From: a virus
Length of the DNA stretch: 25,789 nt
IMG/VR virus record: IMGVR_UViG_3300027754_000384
Coordinates: 1 to 25,789 of that record
Strand: one strand, 5' to 3'
The position numbers and the translations under genes are program-made. Below the pieces are notes generated by a model. It did not search any database. It saw only the letters and a program-made list of their open reading frames with translations, and was not told the origin of the DNA. This document shows, piece by piece, positions 1 through 7,189 of this stretch (position 1 is its first letter; the number at the start of each line of letters is the position of its first letter).

Positions 1-132
1 TTCCGATTTATAACCATAAAAGTTTTGCTTTGCAATTTCCCGGATGTAAGTTTTTGCCCCTTCCGATAATGCTTCGGTTTTATTCCTTGGCGATGCCATT
101 AAATTTCCGATTGAAGATGGATGCCATTTCAT
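1..132 (-). CDS. YqaJ-like phage exonuclease, N-terminal part (cut by window edge)
   Basis: The ATG at 132-130 overlaps the stop of the ERF gene as ATGA, and the frame stays open for 44 codons to the window edge. The visible N terminus begins MKWHPSSIGNLMASPRNK and continues with LSEGAKTYIREIAKQ. This start (SSIG.LM..PR.K...LS..AKTYI) is one I know from YqaJ-type viral recombinases, PD-(D/E)XK 5'-3' exonucleases that resect double-strand ends for a phage annealing protein. The catalytic part lies outside the window, so the assignment rests on the N terminus and on the ERF neighbour. The pair would form a Red-like recombination module. Confidence 0.72.
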   Translation of the reverse strand, partial: MKWHPSSIGNLMASPRNKTEALSEGAKTYIREIAKQNFYGYKSE

Positions 133-662
133 AACACGATTGCTTTAAGTTGTAAATCAGTCAATGAATAAGTTGCATGTAATTGTTCAATTGTAAATTT
201 TTTATCCGCAATTGCTTTCAATGCTTTCTCAAATCTTTCATTGTCAATCGATGGCTTTGCTTTTGGAGCTGCGCTTGCGGTGTTCCCATCATCATCAACG
301 GCTTGCAAAGATAAAAGCGATTGTAATGTTCCCCTTCGGAAATAAGTAACCGCGGAAAGTATCTTTTGGGGATCTGTAATCAATGGCAATCTCATAAAAG
401 ATTCAATCATTTCCCCGGAATCAATATCAATAATTTGAGTTGTCACAACATCATCTTTAATTGGTTGTAATAACACAAGGCCATTTTCCCAAAGTAATGG
501 CTCAACTGTTTCAAGCAATGCATTGATATCGGCATAACTCTTTTTAAAGTGTGGATTGGTTGCGTTCTTTTGAACTTTACCGATTAATTGTTTCGCGGCA
601 TGTAACTTCGCGTAAATTCCTTTTGGAGCGGTTGGCTCCGGTGTTTGTGTTGTTGTTTTCAT
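129..662 (-). CDS. erf: ERF-family single-strand annealing protein
   Basis: The 177-residue protein has the ERF (essential recombination function) pattern. A helical start KLHAAKQLIGKV is followed by YADINALLETVEPLL near residues 43-57, SAVTYFRRGTLQSLLSL near 103-119, and the acidic DDDGN near 123-127. ERF proteins anneal complementary single strands during phage recombination and genome circularisation. A variable A/K/P linker leads to a small helical C-terminal tail. The next gene downstream is an exonuclease candidate, which fits a paired exonuclease-annealase operon. The ATG follows an A-rich leader and a promoter-like octamer, with no Shine-Dalgarno sequence. I am confident of the family; the in vivo role is inferred. 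Confidence 0.85.
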   Translation of the reverse strand: MKTTTQTPEPTAPKGIYAKLHAAKQLIGKVQKNATNPHFKKSYADINALLETVEPLLWENGLVLLQPIKDDVVTTQIIDIDSGEMIESFMRLPLITDPQKILSAVTYFRRGTLQSLLSLQAVDDDGNTASAAPKAKPSIDNERFEKALKAIADKKFTIEQLHATYSLTDLQLKAIVL

Positions 663-688
663 CTTGTTGTTTTTAGTTGTTTATTTTG

Positions 689-696
689 TAAAGTTA
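689..696 (-). promoter_or_regulatory. Promoter-like -7 element before the ERF gene
   Basis: On the minus strand this octamer reads TAACTTTA, 7 of 8 positions of the Bacteroidetes -7 consensus TAnnTTTG (final G replaced by A). It ends 26 nt before the ERF ATG and sits in the only non-coding gap of this part of the operon (663-701). The extended string TAACTTTACAAAA also occurs before the gene that starts at 7847. I see no convincing -33 TTG. It could let the recombination genes be transcribed separately from the replication genes. Confidence 0.4.
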
Positions 697-701
697 ATCA
701 T

Positions 702-1166
702 TTATTTTAAATATGCAAGTAAATTGTTGTAAAAAAGTATAAAAGAATCAAAATCTTTTGCGATATAATAAATCCCCCCGGCGCTTTCAACCGATTCTTG
801 ATATTGTTTTTGAACTTCGGATTGTTTATCCTTGCCGAATTTTACTTCAATCTTTACGGAACGCCCCTGGATGATTGCGGAAATATCCGCGGATCCCTTG
901 GTTCCGGTGCTTGGTGTAAACATCCCCTTTAATTGGCGGGTATTTTCCCCGACTTTTATCTTTTTACCTTCGCGATAAATTCCCATTGTATTAATTCGTT
1001 CCGCTTGACAATTAGAATAATTCAAGAACTTAATAATACATTTGGTCAATGCATTGGTTGAATTATCATTGTAATCTTCAGGAACAATGTACGGATTGCT
1101 TGGATATTTCTTTTGAAGATATTCAAACTCCAGGGCTTTAAGTAATGCTTTGTTTTCTTTATTCAT
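702..1166 (-). CDS. VRR-NUC-type PD-(D/E)XK nuclease
   Basis: The 154-residue protein carries the compact VRR-NUC nuclease core in its second half: GSADISAII near residues 91-99 (Asp94), KIEVKFGKDKQS near 105-116 (Glu107 and Lys109 as the E-x-K pair), then QKQYQESVESAGGIYYI near 119-135. These are the metal-binding and catalytic positions of the fold. Stand-alone VRR-NUC proteins are common in phage replication regions and are thought to act on branched or structured DNA; the exact substrate here is unknown. The start overlaps the end of the preceding nuclease-fold gene by 8 nt, so the two are probably co-translated. A Holliday-junction-type role is inference only. Confidence 0.75.
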   Translation of the reverse strand: MNKENKALLKALEFEYLQKKYPSNPYIVPEDYNDNSTNALTKCIIKFLNYSNCQAERINTMGIYREGKKIKVGENTRQLKGMFTPSTGTKGSADISAIIQGRSVKIEVKFGKDKQSEVQKQYQESVESAGGIYYIAKDFDSFILFYNNLLAYLK

Positions 1167-1644
1167 GATTCAATTGTTTTAATTCCGCAAGCGTTACGGT
1201 TTTTGTATCGCATCGGAAAGTAAAGTTATTATCCATTTCGCCTGCCAGGTGCAAAATAGCATTATTAAAAAAATCTATTTTTGAAATATAGCCATTAATA
1301 AAAACCTTTGAAAAATCATTCATAACATAAATGCAGCAATAAAAATCGCATTGTTGATTATATTGATCGCATGGCAATTTAAATTGGTGCGCTAATCTTG
1401 GGGGATTATTTACGCGAGTTGCTTTAATTTCAATCTTTTTATTGTTCATTAAAAAATCATAATCAAATTGCTGCGCATGAATTATATCTTTTCCAATTGA
1501 CGAAAAGTAATCAAGGAAACATATTTCGGCAATTGCCCCGGCAGCATTGCCATCGCCTTCAGTAAAGGATTTATTTAAAATTCCAAAATCGTAAAGAGTT
1601 TTTGCTCTTTTTAATTGGTTTAAACTTGGAGTTATTGTTATCAT
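1159..1644 (-). CDS. Putative PD-(D/E)XK endonuclease-like protein
   Basis: The 161-residue protein shows a restriction-endonuclease-like layout: GAIAEICFLDYF near residues 36-47 (Glu40 as the helix glutamate), DYDFL near 61-65 (Asp61/Asp63), and KKIEIKA near 69-75 (Glu72 and Lys74). This E...D...ExK pattern is that of PD-(D/E)XK nucleases. I do not recognise a named family. The ATG overlaps the aminotransferase stop as ATGA (1641-1644) and the 3' end overlaps the VRR-NUC gene. It may cut host or branched DNA. Conservation of all three acidic and lysine positions argues that it is active, but its specificity cannot be read from the sequence. Confidence 0.6.
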   Translation of the reverse strand: MITITPSLNQLKRAKTLYDFGILNKSFTEGDGNAAGAIAEICFLDYFSSIGKDIIHAQQFDYDFLMNNKKIEIKATRVNNPPRLAHQFKLPCDQYNQQCDFYCCIYVMNDFSKVFINGYISKIDFFNNAILHLAGEMDNNFTFRCDTKTVTLAELKQLNHE

Positions 1645-2852
1645 GTTGTTTGTTTTTTAATTGAAAAAATTATTACTTGTATTATTGTTTGAATTTGCGC
1701 ATCTGTTAAATCAAAATAAACTGGCAAAGAAATTTCATTTTGATATTTATTCCAGGTTTCCGGATAATTTATTATTTTATAACCGCGCTTTTTATATGCT
1801 GTTAAAATTGGAAGCGGTAAAAAATGAACATTAACCGAAACATTTTGATTGAAGATTTCATCAATTATTTTATCTCTCATTGATTCATCTATTCCTTTTA
1901 TCCTTAATTGATAAAGATGAAAGCTGCTAATTTTATTTTGAGTTGTATGCAATGGAAGCATTGCCCAATCATATTTTGAAAATGCTTTATCATATAAATC
2001 AAATATTTCTTTACGGCGTGTTAAATTTTCTTCGTAGCGTTCCAATTCAACCAAGCCAATTGATGCTTGTAAATCAGTCATATTGCATTTAAAACCGGGA
2101 TGAACAACATCATAACGCCAATTTCCTTTTTGGCTTTTGGATAATGCATCTTTATTTTGGCCATGCAAAATCATTTCGCAAAACTCTTTATAAATTTTAT
2201 CATGATCAAATCTCTTTGGTAAATCAAAACAAAGCGCCCCACCTTCGGCGGTTGTTAAATTTTTAACGGCATGAAATGAAAAGGATGTTATATCGGTTAA
2301 ACTTCCGGCGCGTTTATTATTAGACAAAGCTCCAAAAGAATGAGCGGCATCGCTTATTATTAAAATACGGCCAAGTTGTTTTTGCAAAGATGAACTTGGA
2401 TTGAATTGTTGCTTTATTAATTTCTCTTTAACTAATTTATTTACTGCAATATAATCGCAAGGAAATCCGGCAATATCAACCAGGATAATTGCTTTTGTTC
2501 TTGGCGTTATTGCTTTACGAATTTCATCAATTGAAATATTAAAATCTTCTTGATTAATATCAACCATTATTGGCTTCGCTCCAGAATGAATAATAACATT
2601 TGCGGTTGCGCAATAAGTATATGCCGGCAATATAATCTCATCCCCTTCTTTGATTCCCCAGTAATTCAAAAGAACTTGAACGCCATTAGTCCAGGAATTT
2701 ACGGCAACGGTTGTTTTGCATCCGGTGTATTCCGTTATTTTCTTTTCAAAAAGTTTTGTTTTATGGCCGGTTGTAATCCATTTGCTTTGCAAAGTTTTTA
2801 CAACCTCATCAATAATTTTATCATCAATTCTTGGAATAAAAAAAGGAATCAT
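1641..2852 (-). CDS. DegT/DnrJ/EryC1/StrS-family PLP-dependent sugar aminotransferase
   Basis: The 403-residue protein has the full DegT/DnrJ/EryC1/StrS layout. The N-terminal IPFFIPRIDDKI...SKWITTGHKT is followed by NSWTNG (phosphate contact, near 52-57), LPAYTYCATANVI (75-87), ISDAAHSFGA (Asp168 for the PLP ring nitrogen) and SFHAVKNLTTAEGG (Lys197 as Schiff-base lysine). These enzymes transfer an amino group from glutamate to a nucleotide-linked keto-sugar. A stretch of about 20 residues before ISDAAHS appears to be an insertion relative to the minimal fold. ATGA overlaps on both sides tie the gene to the primase-helicase and nuclease genes. Length and catalytic residues suggest a working enzyme. 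Its sugar substrate, and why a phage carries it among replication genes, are unknown. Confidence 0.88.
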   Translation of the reverse strand: MIPFFIPRIDDKIIDEVVKTLQSKWITTGHKTKLFEKKITEYTGCKTTVAVNSWTNGVQVLLNYWGIKEGDEIILPAYTYCATANVIIHSGAKPIMVDINQEDFNISIDEIRKAITPRTKAIILVDIAGFPCDYIAVNKLVKEKLIKQQFNPSSSLQKQLGRILIISDAAHSFGALSNNKRAGSLTDITSFSFHAVKNLTTAEGGALCFDLPKRFDHDKIYKEFCEMILHGQNKDALSKSQKGNWRYDVVHPGFKCNMTDLQASIGLVELERYEENLTRRKEIFDLYDKAFSKYDWAMLPLHTTQNKISSFHLYQLRIKGIDESMRDKIIDEIFNQNVSVNVHFLPLPILTAYKKRGYKIINYPETWNKYQNEISLPVYFDLTDAQIQTIIQVIIFSIKKQTT

Positions 2853-5251
2853 AAGTTCATTGCTTTAATGGTTAATTCATCCCAAACATCCCCGGCTTTC
2901 GGAGCGTTGAAATTTTCAATTCTAAAATAGCGCCCGGAGCTGTTCCGGCCTTTTGTTAATTTTAATTTATTAAACTTGGCATATTCTCCAACCCACTTCA
3001 AAAATCTTCGCGCTTCAAGATCCTTCCATCCTGCGGTTTCATTCTTAAATAATTCTAAATAAGTATTATTAAATATAAATTCATCAATTTTAATCGGATT
3101 ATCATTCACAAAATCATAAAAATCTTTTGATGTTGCTTGGATGAATCTCTTTGCTTCGGCATTTATTGAAACCGATTTAAGCAATCCATTCTTTAAGAAG
3201 CTTTGCAAGTTGTGAATCATATAATTGTCAAATTTTGACCAGTCAATTTCCGACCATGAATCAAATAATAACCGGCCATAAATATCAAGGGGGCTTCTTT
3301 GCGCGTTAAAGTATTGAAAGAACTCCAGTTCGTGCCTTCTTCGATCATGAGAAGAACCGGCGCCGGCAATAACATAATTGGTTGTTAAAACTATTTTTGG
3401 GGAACGCTCAAATGGAATAAAGATTTCATCCTTATTTTTTCTGTTTACTGTTATGCCTTCGGAAATCAAAGAGAATAAATCTTCAAATACAAAATTTTTC
3501 TTAACATCATCCAGGGCTAAAATTTGAGAATCCAAATTAACTCTTTGATAAACAAAATCGCCTTTCAAGTTGAAAGCTTTGCCATCAATCTTTACAATTT
3601 TTCGAAGGTATCCGAGCGCGGTTAACATCAAGGATTTACCGGAACCGCCGTTTGCATTATCATCAATTTCTTGATCATTAAAGATAATTGCCTTTTGATC
3701 TGTTTTATCTTTAAATGTATGCAATAAATATCCAAGTGTTGTTTCAAGCGAAGCGGTACGGTTCTCATCTTCATTGCTTACTTTATAAACAAGATCCTTG
3801 AAATCATTATCGAAGGAATCAAGCTTCGTAAAATCCCGGCCAATTATTTGATTTTCCCAAATGTATCCATTAACATCAATGTAACTTTGTAAAACAACTT
3901 CTTTCTTTGTTATTTTAGCAACTCCATTTTTAAAGGGGATGAAAGAACAATCAATTGTATCTTGAAGCATCTTCAATGCAATTGAATCAATCATGTTTAA
4001 ATGATTCTCATTGAATAAATAAGTTGATTTTGAACAATAGTTCCAAACCTTGCATTCCCCTTTGCTCAAAAGAAAGGTTAACACAAAATCTTTTATTTGA
4101 TCCGTTGATGATAATCTAACTTTATTTTCTTGAACGCGTACAAAAGTTGGCTTTTCGGCATTTTCCGGGTAATACTTATTGAATCCATTCTTAACCAAAA
4201 ATTCCGAATATTTCATCGGTTCAACGGTTATTGTTTCAACTCCTTTTTTTATTTCTATTTCCCAAAATACATCTTCGGTTGTTGCAAGTTCATCTTTAAC
4301 ATCATTAATTATCGAATCATCAACATTCAATTGTTTCTTTATATCTCTCGGGTTGATTCCTTGCTTTAATTTATTCTTTACTTTAACAACAAGCTCCGTA
4401 TTCTCAAAGTATTTAATTCCTTGGCTTGCTTTTTTGTAAGCGGATTTAACTGTTTGAATTAATTCGCCTTGAGTAAAGCCAGGGGAAACAAATTGATTTT
4501 GCAAATAGTATTCGGCAGCATCTTTGGAAATATTGTATTCACAAAAACAAGCTGCAACCTTAAAAACATATTGGTTCCGGGAACCTTCGGAAAAAGTACA
4601 TCCAAAATCAAACTTCATTATCCGTTCAATTATTTTATTTTCATCATTTAAGATGCAAACCGGGGCTTTATCATAAAAATCAAATCCCTTTTCTTGGTCG
4701 ATTTGAGTAAACTCATCGCAAAATTCATTGATGTAAGCATCTGGATCATAAGATTCAAAGCAAACCCGGGAAACATTGCAACTCGTTGGATCAAAATAAT
4801 CCGAATTAAAGAACTTTTGAAATGCTTGGAACCTTCTTTTGTGTTCATCCTTGGTTGATTTGGGGATTTTAATAACCACTTTCAAACCTTTGCCCCCTGG
4901 CGATGTAAATAATAAATAAACAAAGGGGCAATTTTGTAATTTTTGCCTTTCTTCATTCATTGTTTGTTCATCTGGATAATCATCGAAATCCAAAACACAA
5001 AGCCCGGAATGTTGTATCAATCCATTATCATTGCGCTCATTAAATTGGCCGTTGAACATTATCGCAAGCAACGAATTTTTCAAGTTTCGATGTTGCTCGG
5101 ATGTTTCATCCAATTTTCTCAACCTTTCAATCTTTTTATTTAAATCGGAATACCCATTTTTAATGCGCTCAAACACTTCAAGCACTGTTAATGAATAAGG
5201 AGTTTCTTTTGCGTTAAATAAGCTCTTAAATACGCTAACTTTTGGAATCAT
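2849..5251 (-). CDS. BT4734-like primase fused to SF3/D5-type replicative helicase
   Basis: The 800-residue protein joins several modules. The N terminus has the BT4734/VirE-N-like signature: GLCVLDFDDY near residues 83-92 and TSPGGKGLKVVIKIP near 116-130. Next comes a PriCT-like helical segment, EGSRNQYVFKVAACF (222-236) to TVKSAYKKA (267-275). The C-terminal half is an SF3 helicase with Walker A GGSGKS (535-540), Walker B ILALDDV (577-583), motif C IVLTTNY (620-626) and an Arg-rich SSHDRRRHELEFF (633-645). Such proteins start and unwind DNA in Bacteroidetes phages. The gene starts just after the ATGACGAT array and overlaps the aminotransferase gene as ATGA. This is the main replication enzyme visible in the window. 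Confidence 0.85.
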   Translation of the reverse strand: MIPKVSVFKSLFNAKETPYSLTVLEVFERIKNGYSDLNKKIERLRKLDETSEQHRNLKNSLLAIMFNGQFNERNDNGLIQHSGLCVLDFDDYPDEQTMNEERQKLQNCPFVYLLFTSPGGKGLKVVIKIPKSTKDEHKRRFQAFQKFFNSDYFDPTSCNVSRVCFESYDPDAYINEFCDEFTQIDQEKGFDFYDKAPVCILNDENKIIERIMKFDFGCTFSEGSRNQYVFKVAACFCEYNISKDAAEYYLQNQFVSPGFTQGELIQTVKSAYKKASQGIKYFENTELVVKVKNKLKQGINPRDIKKQLNVDDSIINDVKDELATTEDVFWEIEIKKGVETITVEPMKYSEFLVKNGFNKYYPENAEKPTFVRVQENKVRLSSTDQIKDFVLTFLLSKGECKVWNYCSKSTYLFNENHLNMIDSIALKMLQDTIDCSFIPFKNGVAKITKKEVVLQSYIDVNGYIWENQIIGRDFTKLDSFDNDFKDLVYKVSNEDENRTASLETTLGYLLHTFKDKTDQKAIIFNDQEIDDNANGGSGKSLMLTALGYLRKIVKIDGKAFNLKGDFVYQRVNLDSQILALDDVKKNFVFEDLFSLISEGITVNRKNKDEIFIPFERSPKIVLTTNYVIAGAGSSHDRRRHELEFFQYFNAQRSPLDIYGRLLFDSWSEIDWSKFDNYMIHNLQSFLKNGLLKSVSINAEAKRFIQATSKDFYDFVNDNPIKIDEFIFNNTYLELFKNETAGWKDLEARRFLKWVGEYAKFNKLKLTKGRNSSGRYFRIENFNAPKAGDVWDELTIKAMNL

Positions 5252-5295
5252 AAGTTGTCTGTTTTTTGTATATATGTAAAAAAGGGGCTAAAATC

Positions 5296-5561
5296 ATGAC
5301 AATACATGACGATAATCGGGAAATATTCCACATAAAAAAATTTATCGTCATGGCTGTATCGTAATGCTGTTATGCGATTGCTGAAAGTCATGACGATATG
5401 ACGATAAAATTTCAAAAATTTTGAGTCAATTCCGCACTTTTTAAAAATAAGGGTAACTCTCATATAAATTTTATCGTCATCGTCATGGAATCGGCTACTT
5501 TGCAACAAGCATATGGCTTTAAGGCCATGACGCTATTTTTTTTATCGTCATTCATCGTCAT
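5296..5561 (-). repeat. Array of ATGACGAT repeats: candidate replication origin or operator
   Basis: The 310-bp gap between the primase-helicase start and the stop of the DnaA-like gene holds eight exact copies of ATGACGAT in either orientation (starts 5306, 5344, 5390, 5398, 5473, 5479, 5544, 5554) and two near copies (5296 with ATGACAATA, 5527 with ATGACGCTA). They form three facing groups: forward 5296/5306 with reverse 5344; forward 5390/5398 with reverse 5473/5479; forward 5527 with reverse 5544/5554. Five copies extend to TTATCGTCAT. ATGACGATAAAATTT at 5398-5412 and its exact complement at 5466-5480 make a 15-bp inverted repeat around an AT-rich stretch. An iteron-type origin or a cooperative operator fits; the choice is inference. 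Confidence 0.7.
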
Positions 5562-5921
5562 TCAATAAATGTTTTTATTAATCAAAGTCTTAAGTTTATT
5601 AAGTTCCTTCATATTTTTGCAATCAATTACTCTTTTTTGCAATGGCTTATAATATTTCTCAAAGGGAAATTGTTCGCGAAGCTTCAAAGTGCAATATAAA
5701 TAAAGTTCATCTTGTTGTTTCATCCAATTATTATGGCAAGCAATTCCATGCAATACGCTTGCATGATGCTTGTTAAACATTAATCCAATATGTTGGAACG
5801 GCATCCCCTGGGTACGCAACAAAGCGTAAAGATAATATCTTTGATAAGTTATTGCAAAGTTTCTGTTCGGTAAATCAAGTTCATGTTCTTGAATATACTC
5901 TTTGATTGTATCTAAATTCAT
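5562..5921 (-). CDS. Solitary DnaA domain IV-like DNA-binding protein
   Basis: The 119-residue protein matches the C-terminal DNA-binding domain of DnaA over residues 20-60: an arginine-rich helix NRNFAITYQRYYLYALLRTQG, then a helix-turn-helix MPFQHIGLMFNKHHASVLHGI. The KHHASVLHG segment aligns with the DnaA signature RDHTTVxHA that contacts the DnaA box. There is no AAA+ domain. The rest of the protein is helical and basic, ending KLKTLINKNIY. The gene ends exactly where the ATGACGAT array begins and precedes the primase-helicase, so an origin-binding or autoregulatory role is likely. A one-base gap separates it from the 81-residue upstream gene. The family is well supported; the target site is inferred. 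Confidence 0.68.
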   Translation of the reverse strand: MNLDTIKEYIQEHELDLPNRNFAITYQRYYLYALLRTQGMPFQHIGLMFNKHHASVLHGIACHNNWMKQQDELYLYCTLKLREQFPFEKYYKPLQKRVIDCKNMKELNKLKTLINKNIY

Positions 5922-5922
5922 A

Positions 5923-6168
5923 TTAACTAATTTGTCTTTGTGAAATTATTGTTTTAAATAATTCGGATTCCGCTTCAATCATTCCGGTTGCCTTAATATA
6001 ATCAACTTCAACTTTCGCCGAATTAATTATAACAGAACCAACCATTGCGATGGATTTTGCTTTATCGATTTCATTCTTCAATTGTTCTGGTGTTAATTGA
6101 TCATCATCAATTCTTTCCAATGCTGCGAACATATGATCGCGCAAATCACTTAATTTGTTTCTTGCCAT
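5923..6168 (-). CDS. Small conserved phage protein, unknown function
   Basis: The 81-residue, mostly helical protein begins MARNKLSDLRDHMFAALERI and continues DDDQLTPEQLKNEIDKAKSI. This N terminus resembles a small family I have seen in replication regions of many phages, which has no assigned function. No catalytic motif or membrane segment is visible. Its start lies inside the end of the HNH gene (19-nt overlap), and the DnaA-like gene follows after one base, so the three are probably translated from one message. Confidence 0.7.
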   Translation of the reverse strand: MARNKLSDLRDHMFAALERIDDDQLTPEQLKNEIDKAKSIAMVGSVIINSAKVEVDYIKATGMIEAESELFKTIISQRQIS

Positions 6169-6761
6169 TTTGTTGTTTTTTTAATTAGTTTGTTTTTTAA
6201 AATTATTATTTGTTTTATTTCAAGCGGATATTGATGCATCGAGTTCCGATTCATGTTCTCCTTTTTGCTTATTAATTCAAGATTTGAAATCTCAAAATTA
6301 TCTTCATTGTTATCTTTAAAAATAACAATCATTCCAGGGGGAATCTTTCCGAAATTTTGTTCCCAAAGATAGCGATTTAATAATTGCCAATTTGAATGCG
6401 CTATTTTAATATAAGAATAAAATTTGCCATTTGTATCCAATCGCTTGTTTATGGTTCCGGTTGGTTGCGTATTGAATGGAAGCATCCCCTTTTTAAACAT
6501 TGTTGGCTTTGCTTTCTCATAAACTTCTTTGGACATTTTTTGTCCTTTGTTTGCCGGAACATGGCCGCGTTGAAATTGTGTTGCTTTACCGCCAAGATAT
6601 CCGGCAGGGAATTGTGTTGATCTCAAATAAACTGGATCCTTTTTAATTCCCATTGCAAAGGCGCGGTTATAAACTTGGCTTTCAGTTAAATTCAAATCAT
6701 GCGCTATCTTCTTTGTTGGTTCAAATGGATAGCGCTGTTTAATTATATCATTTATCTTCAT
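6150..6761 (-). CDS. HNH-family endonuclease-like protein with helix-turn-helix N terminus
   Basis: The 203-residue protein starts with a homeodomain-like helix-turn-helix (KKIAHDLNLTESQVYNRAFAMG, residues 17-38). It then has the RGHVPANKGQKMS and FKKGMLPFNTQPTG segments typical of phage HNH proteins, and an HNH_3-like core: NWQLLNRYLWEQNFGKIPPG near 124-143, VIFKDNNEDNFEISNLELIS near 146-165, and the closing NRNS. In this family the first motif usually reads LLHR; here it is LLNR, so the first His is Asn129. The closing Asn positions remain. The protein may bind DNA with weak or no cleavage, or may use another residue. It could act as a homing-type or packaging-related nuclease. Confidence 0.75.
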   Translation of the reverse strand: MKINDIIKQRYPFEPTKKIAHDLNLTESQVYNRAFAMGIKKDPVYLRSTQFPAGYLGGKATQFQRGHVPANKGQKMSKEVYEKAKPTMFKKGMLPFNTQPTGTINKRLDTNGKFYSYIKIAHSNWQLLNRYLWEQNFGKIPPGMIVIFKDNNEDNFEISNLELISKKENMNRNSMHQYPLEIKQIIILKNKLIKKTTKWQETN

Positions 6762-6891
6762 TGATTGCTTTTAAATATTTAAGATATAAATCAAGGTTAA
6801 AATTCGTTGAAATTTCATGATGCCATCTTCGGCGGCTCCAAAACTGGAGTATTGCTGCAAAGGTTGGTTGTTGTTTATTGGTTGTTTTCAT
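6748..6891 (-). CDS. Small hypothetical protein (47 residues)
   Basis: An ATG at 6891 opens a 47-codon frame beginning MKTTNKQQPTFAAILQFWS and ending YLKAINEDK. It starts inside the last codons of the preceding gene and ends 14 nt inside the HNH gene. This fills what would otherwise be the only gap in this run of genes. The composition (W, R, H and hydrophobic residues) looks protein-like, but I recognise no family. The tight coupling on both sides is the main support. Confidence 0.5.
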   Translation of the reverse strand: MKTTNKQQPTFAAILQFWSRRRWHHEISTNFNLDLYLKYLKAINEDK

Positions 6892-7189
6892 GATAAAATT
6901 CTTTTTCCATTAATAATTGTTGTTGGTAACCGTATTCATTTGGCCAATTTTCAACTCTTTCAATAACCATTTCGGCAAGTTCTTTGGAAAGCTCGCGATC
7001 TGGGAATATTTGCCTTTCAACTCCTTTAAATTTTTGAGTTAAATAGATATGTTCAATTTCGCAAATTACTTGATCATCATCATCTTCATTAAAATGAAAA
7101 TAAACTTGTGCTTTAAATTCAATTTCATCATCCATGCAAAGCCATGTAATGGTTCCGCAATAATCTTCGATTTCTATTTCTTTATTCAT
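6875..7189 (-). CDS. Acidic hypothetical protein
   Basis: The 104-residue protein is strongly acidic (FNEDDDDQ near residues 33-40) and has alternating beta-strand-like segments (GTITWLCM, EIEFKAQVYFHF, QVICEIEHIYLTQKF) followed by a helical C terminus. No motif identifies a function. It overlaps the 72-residue upstream gene as ATGA (7186-7189), placing it in the early operon. A DNA-mimic or host-takeover role is possible for such a small acidic early protein, but nothing in the sequence proves it. Confidence 0.65.
   Translation of the reverse strand: MNKEIEIEDYCGTITWLCMDDEIEFKAQVYFHFNEDDDDQVICEIEHIYLTQKFKGVERQIFPDRELSKELAEMVIERVENWPNEYGYQQQLLMEKEFYHENNQ

Noticed and set aside
2550-2930. Plus-strand frame of 126 codons opposite the aminotransferase
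   Set aside because: Antisense to a gene with intact catalytic motifs; composition and lack of any motif mark it as a shadow.
5248-5508. 86-codon minus-strand frame across the ATGACGAT array, ending in ATGA contact with the primase-helicase start
   Set aside because: It needs a TTG start, and its odd HDDDDK-type residues come straight from the DNA repeats; the array explains the sequence better.
5460-5561. 33-codon frame (minus) starting in the last repeat pair
   Set aside because: Very short, begins and ends within the repeats, and has no coupling to a neighbour.
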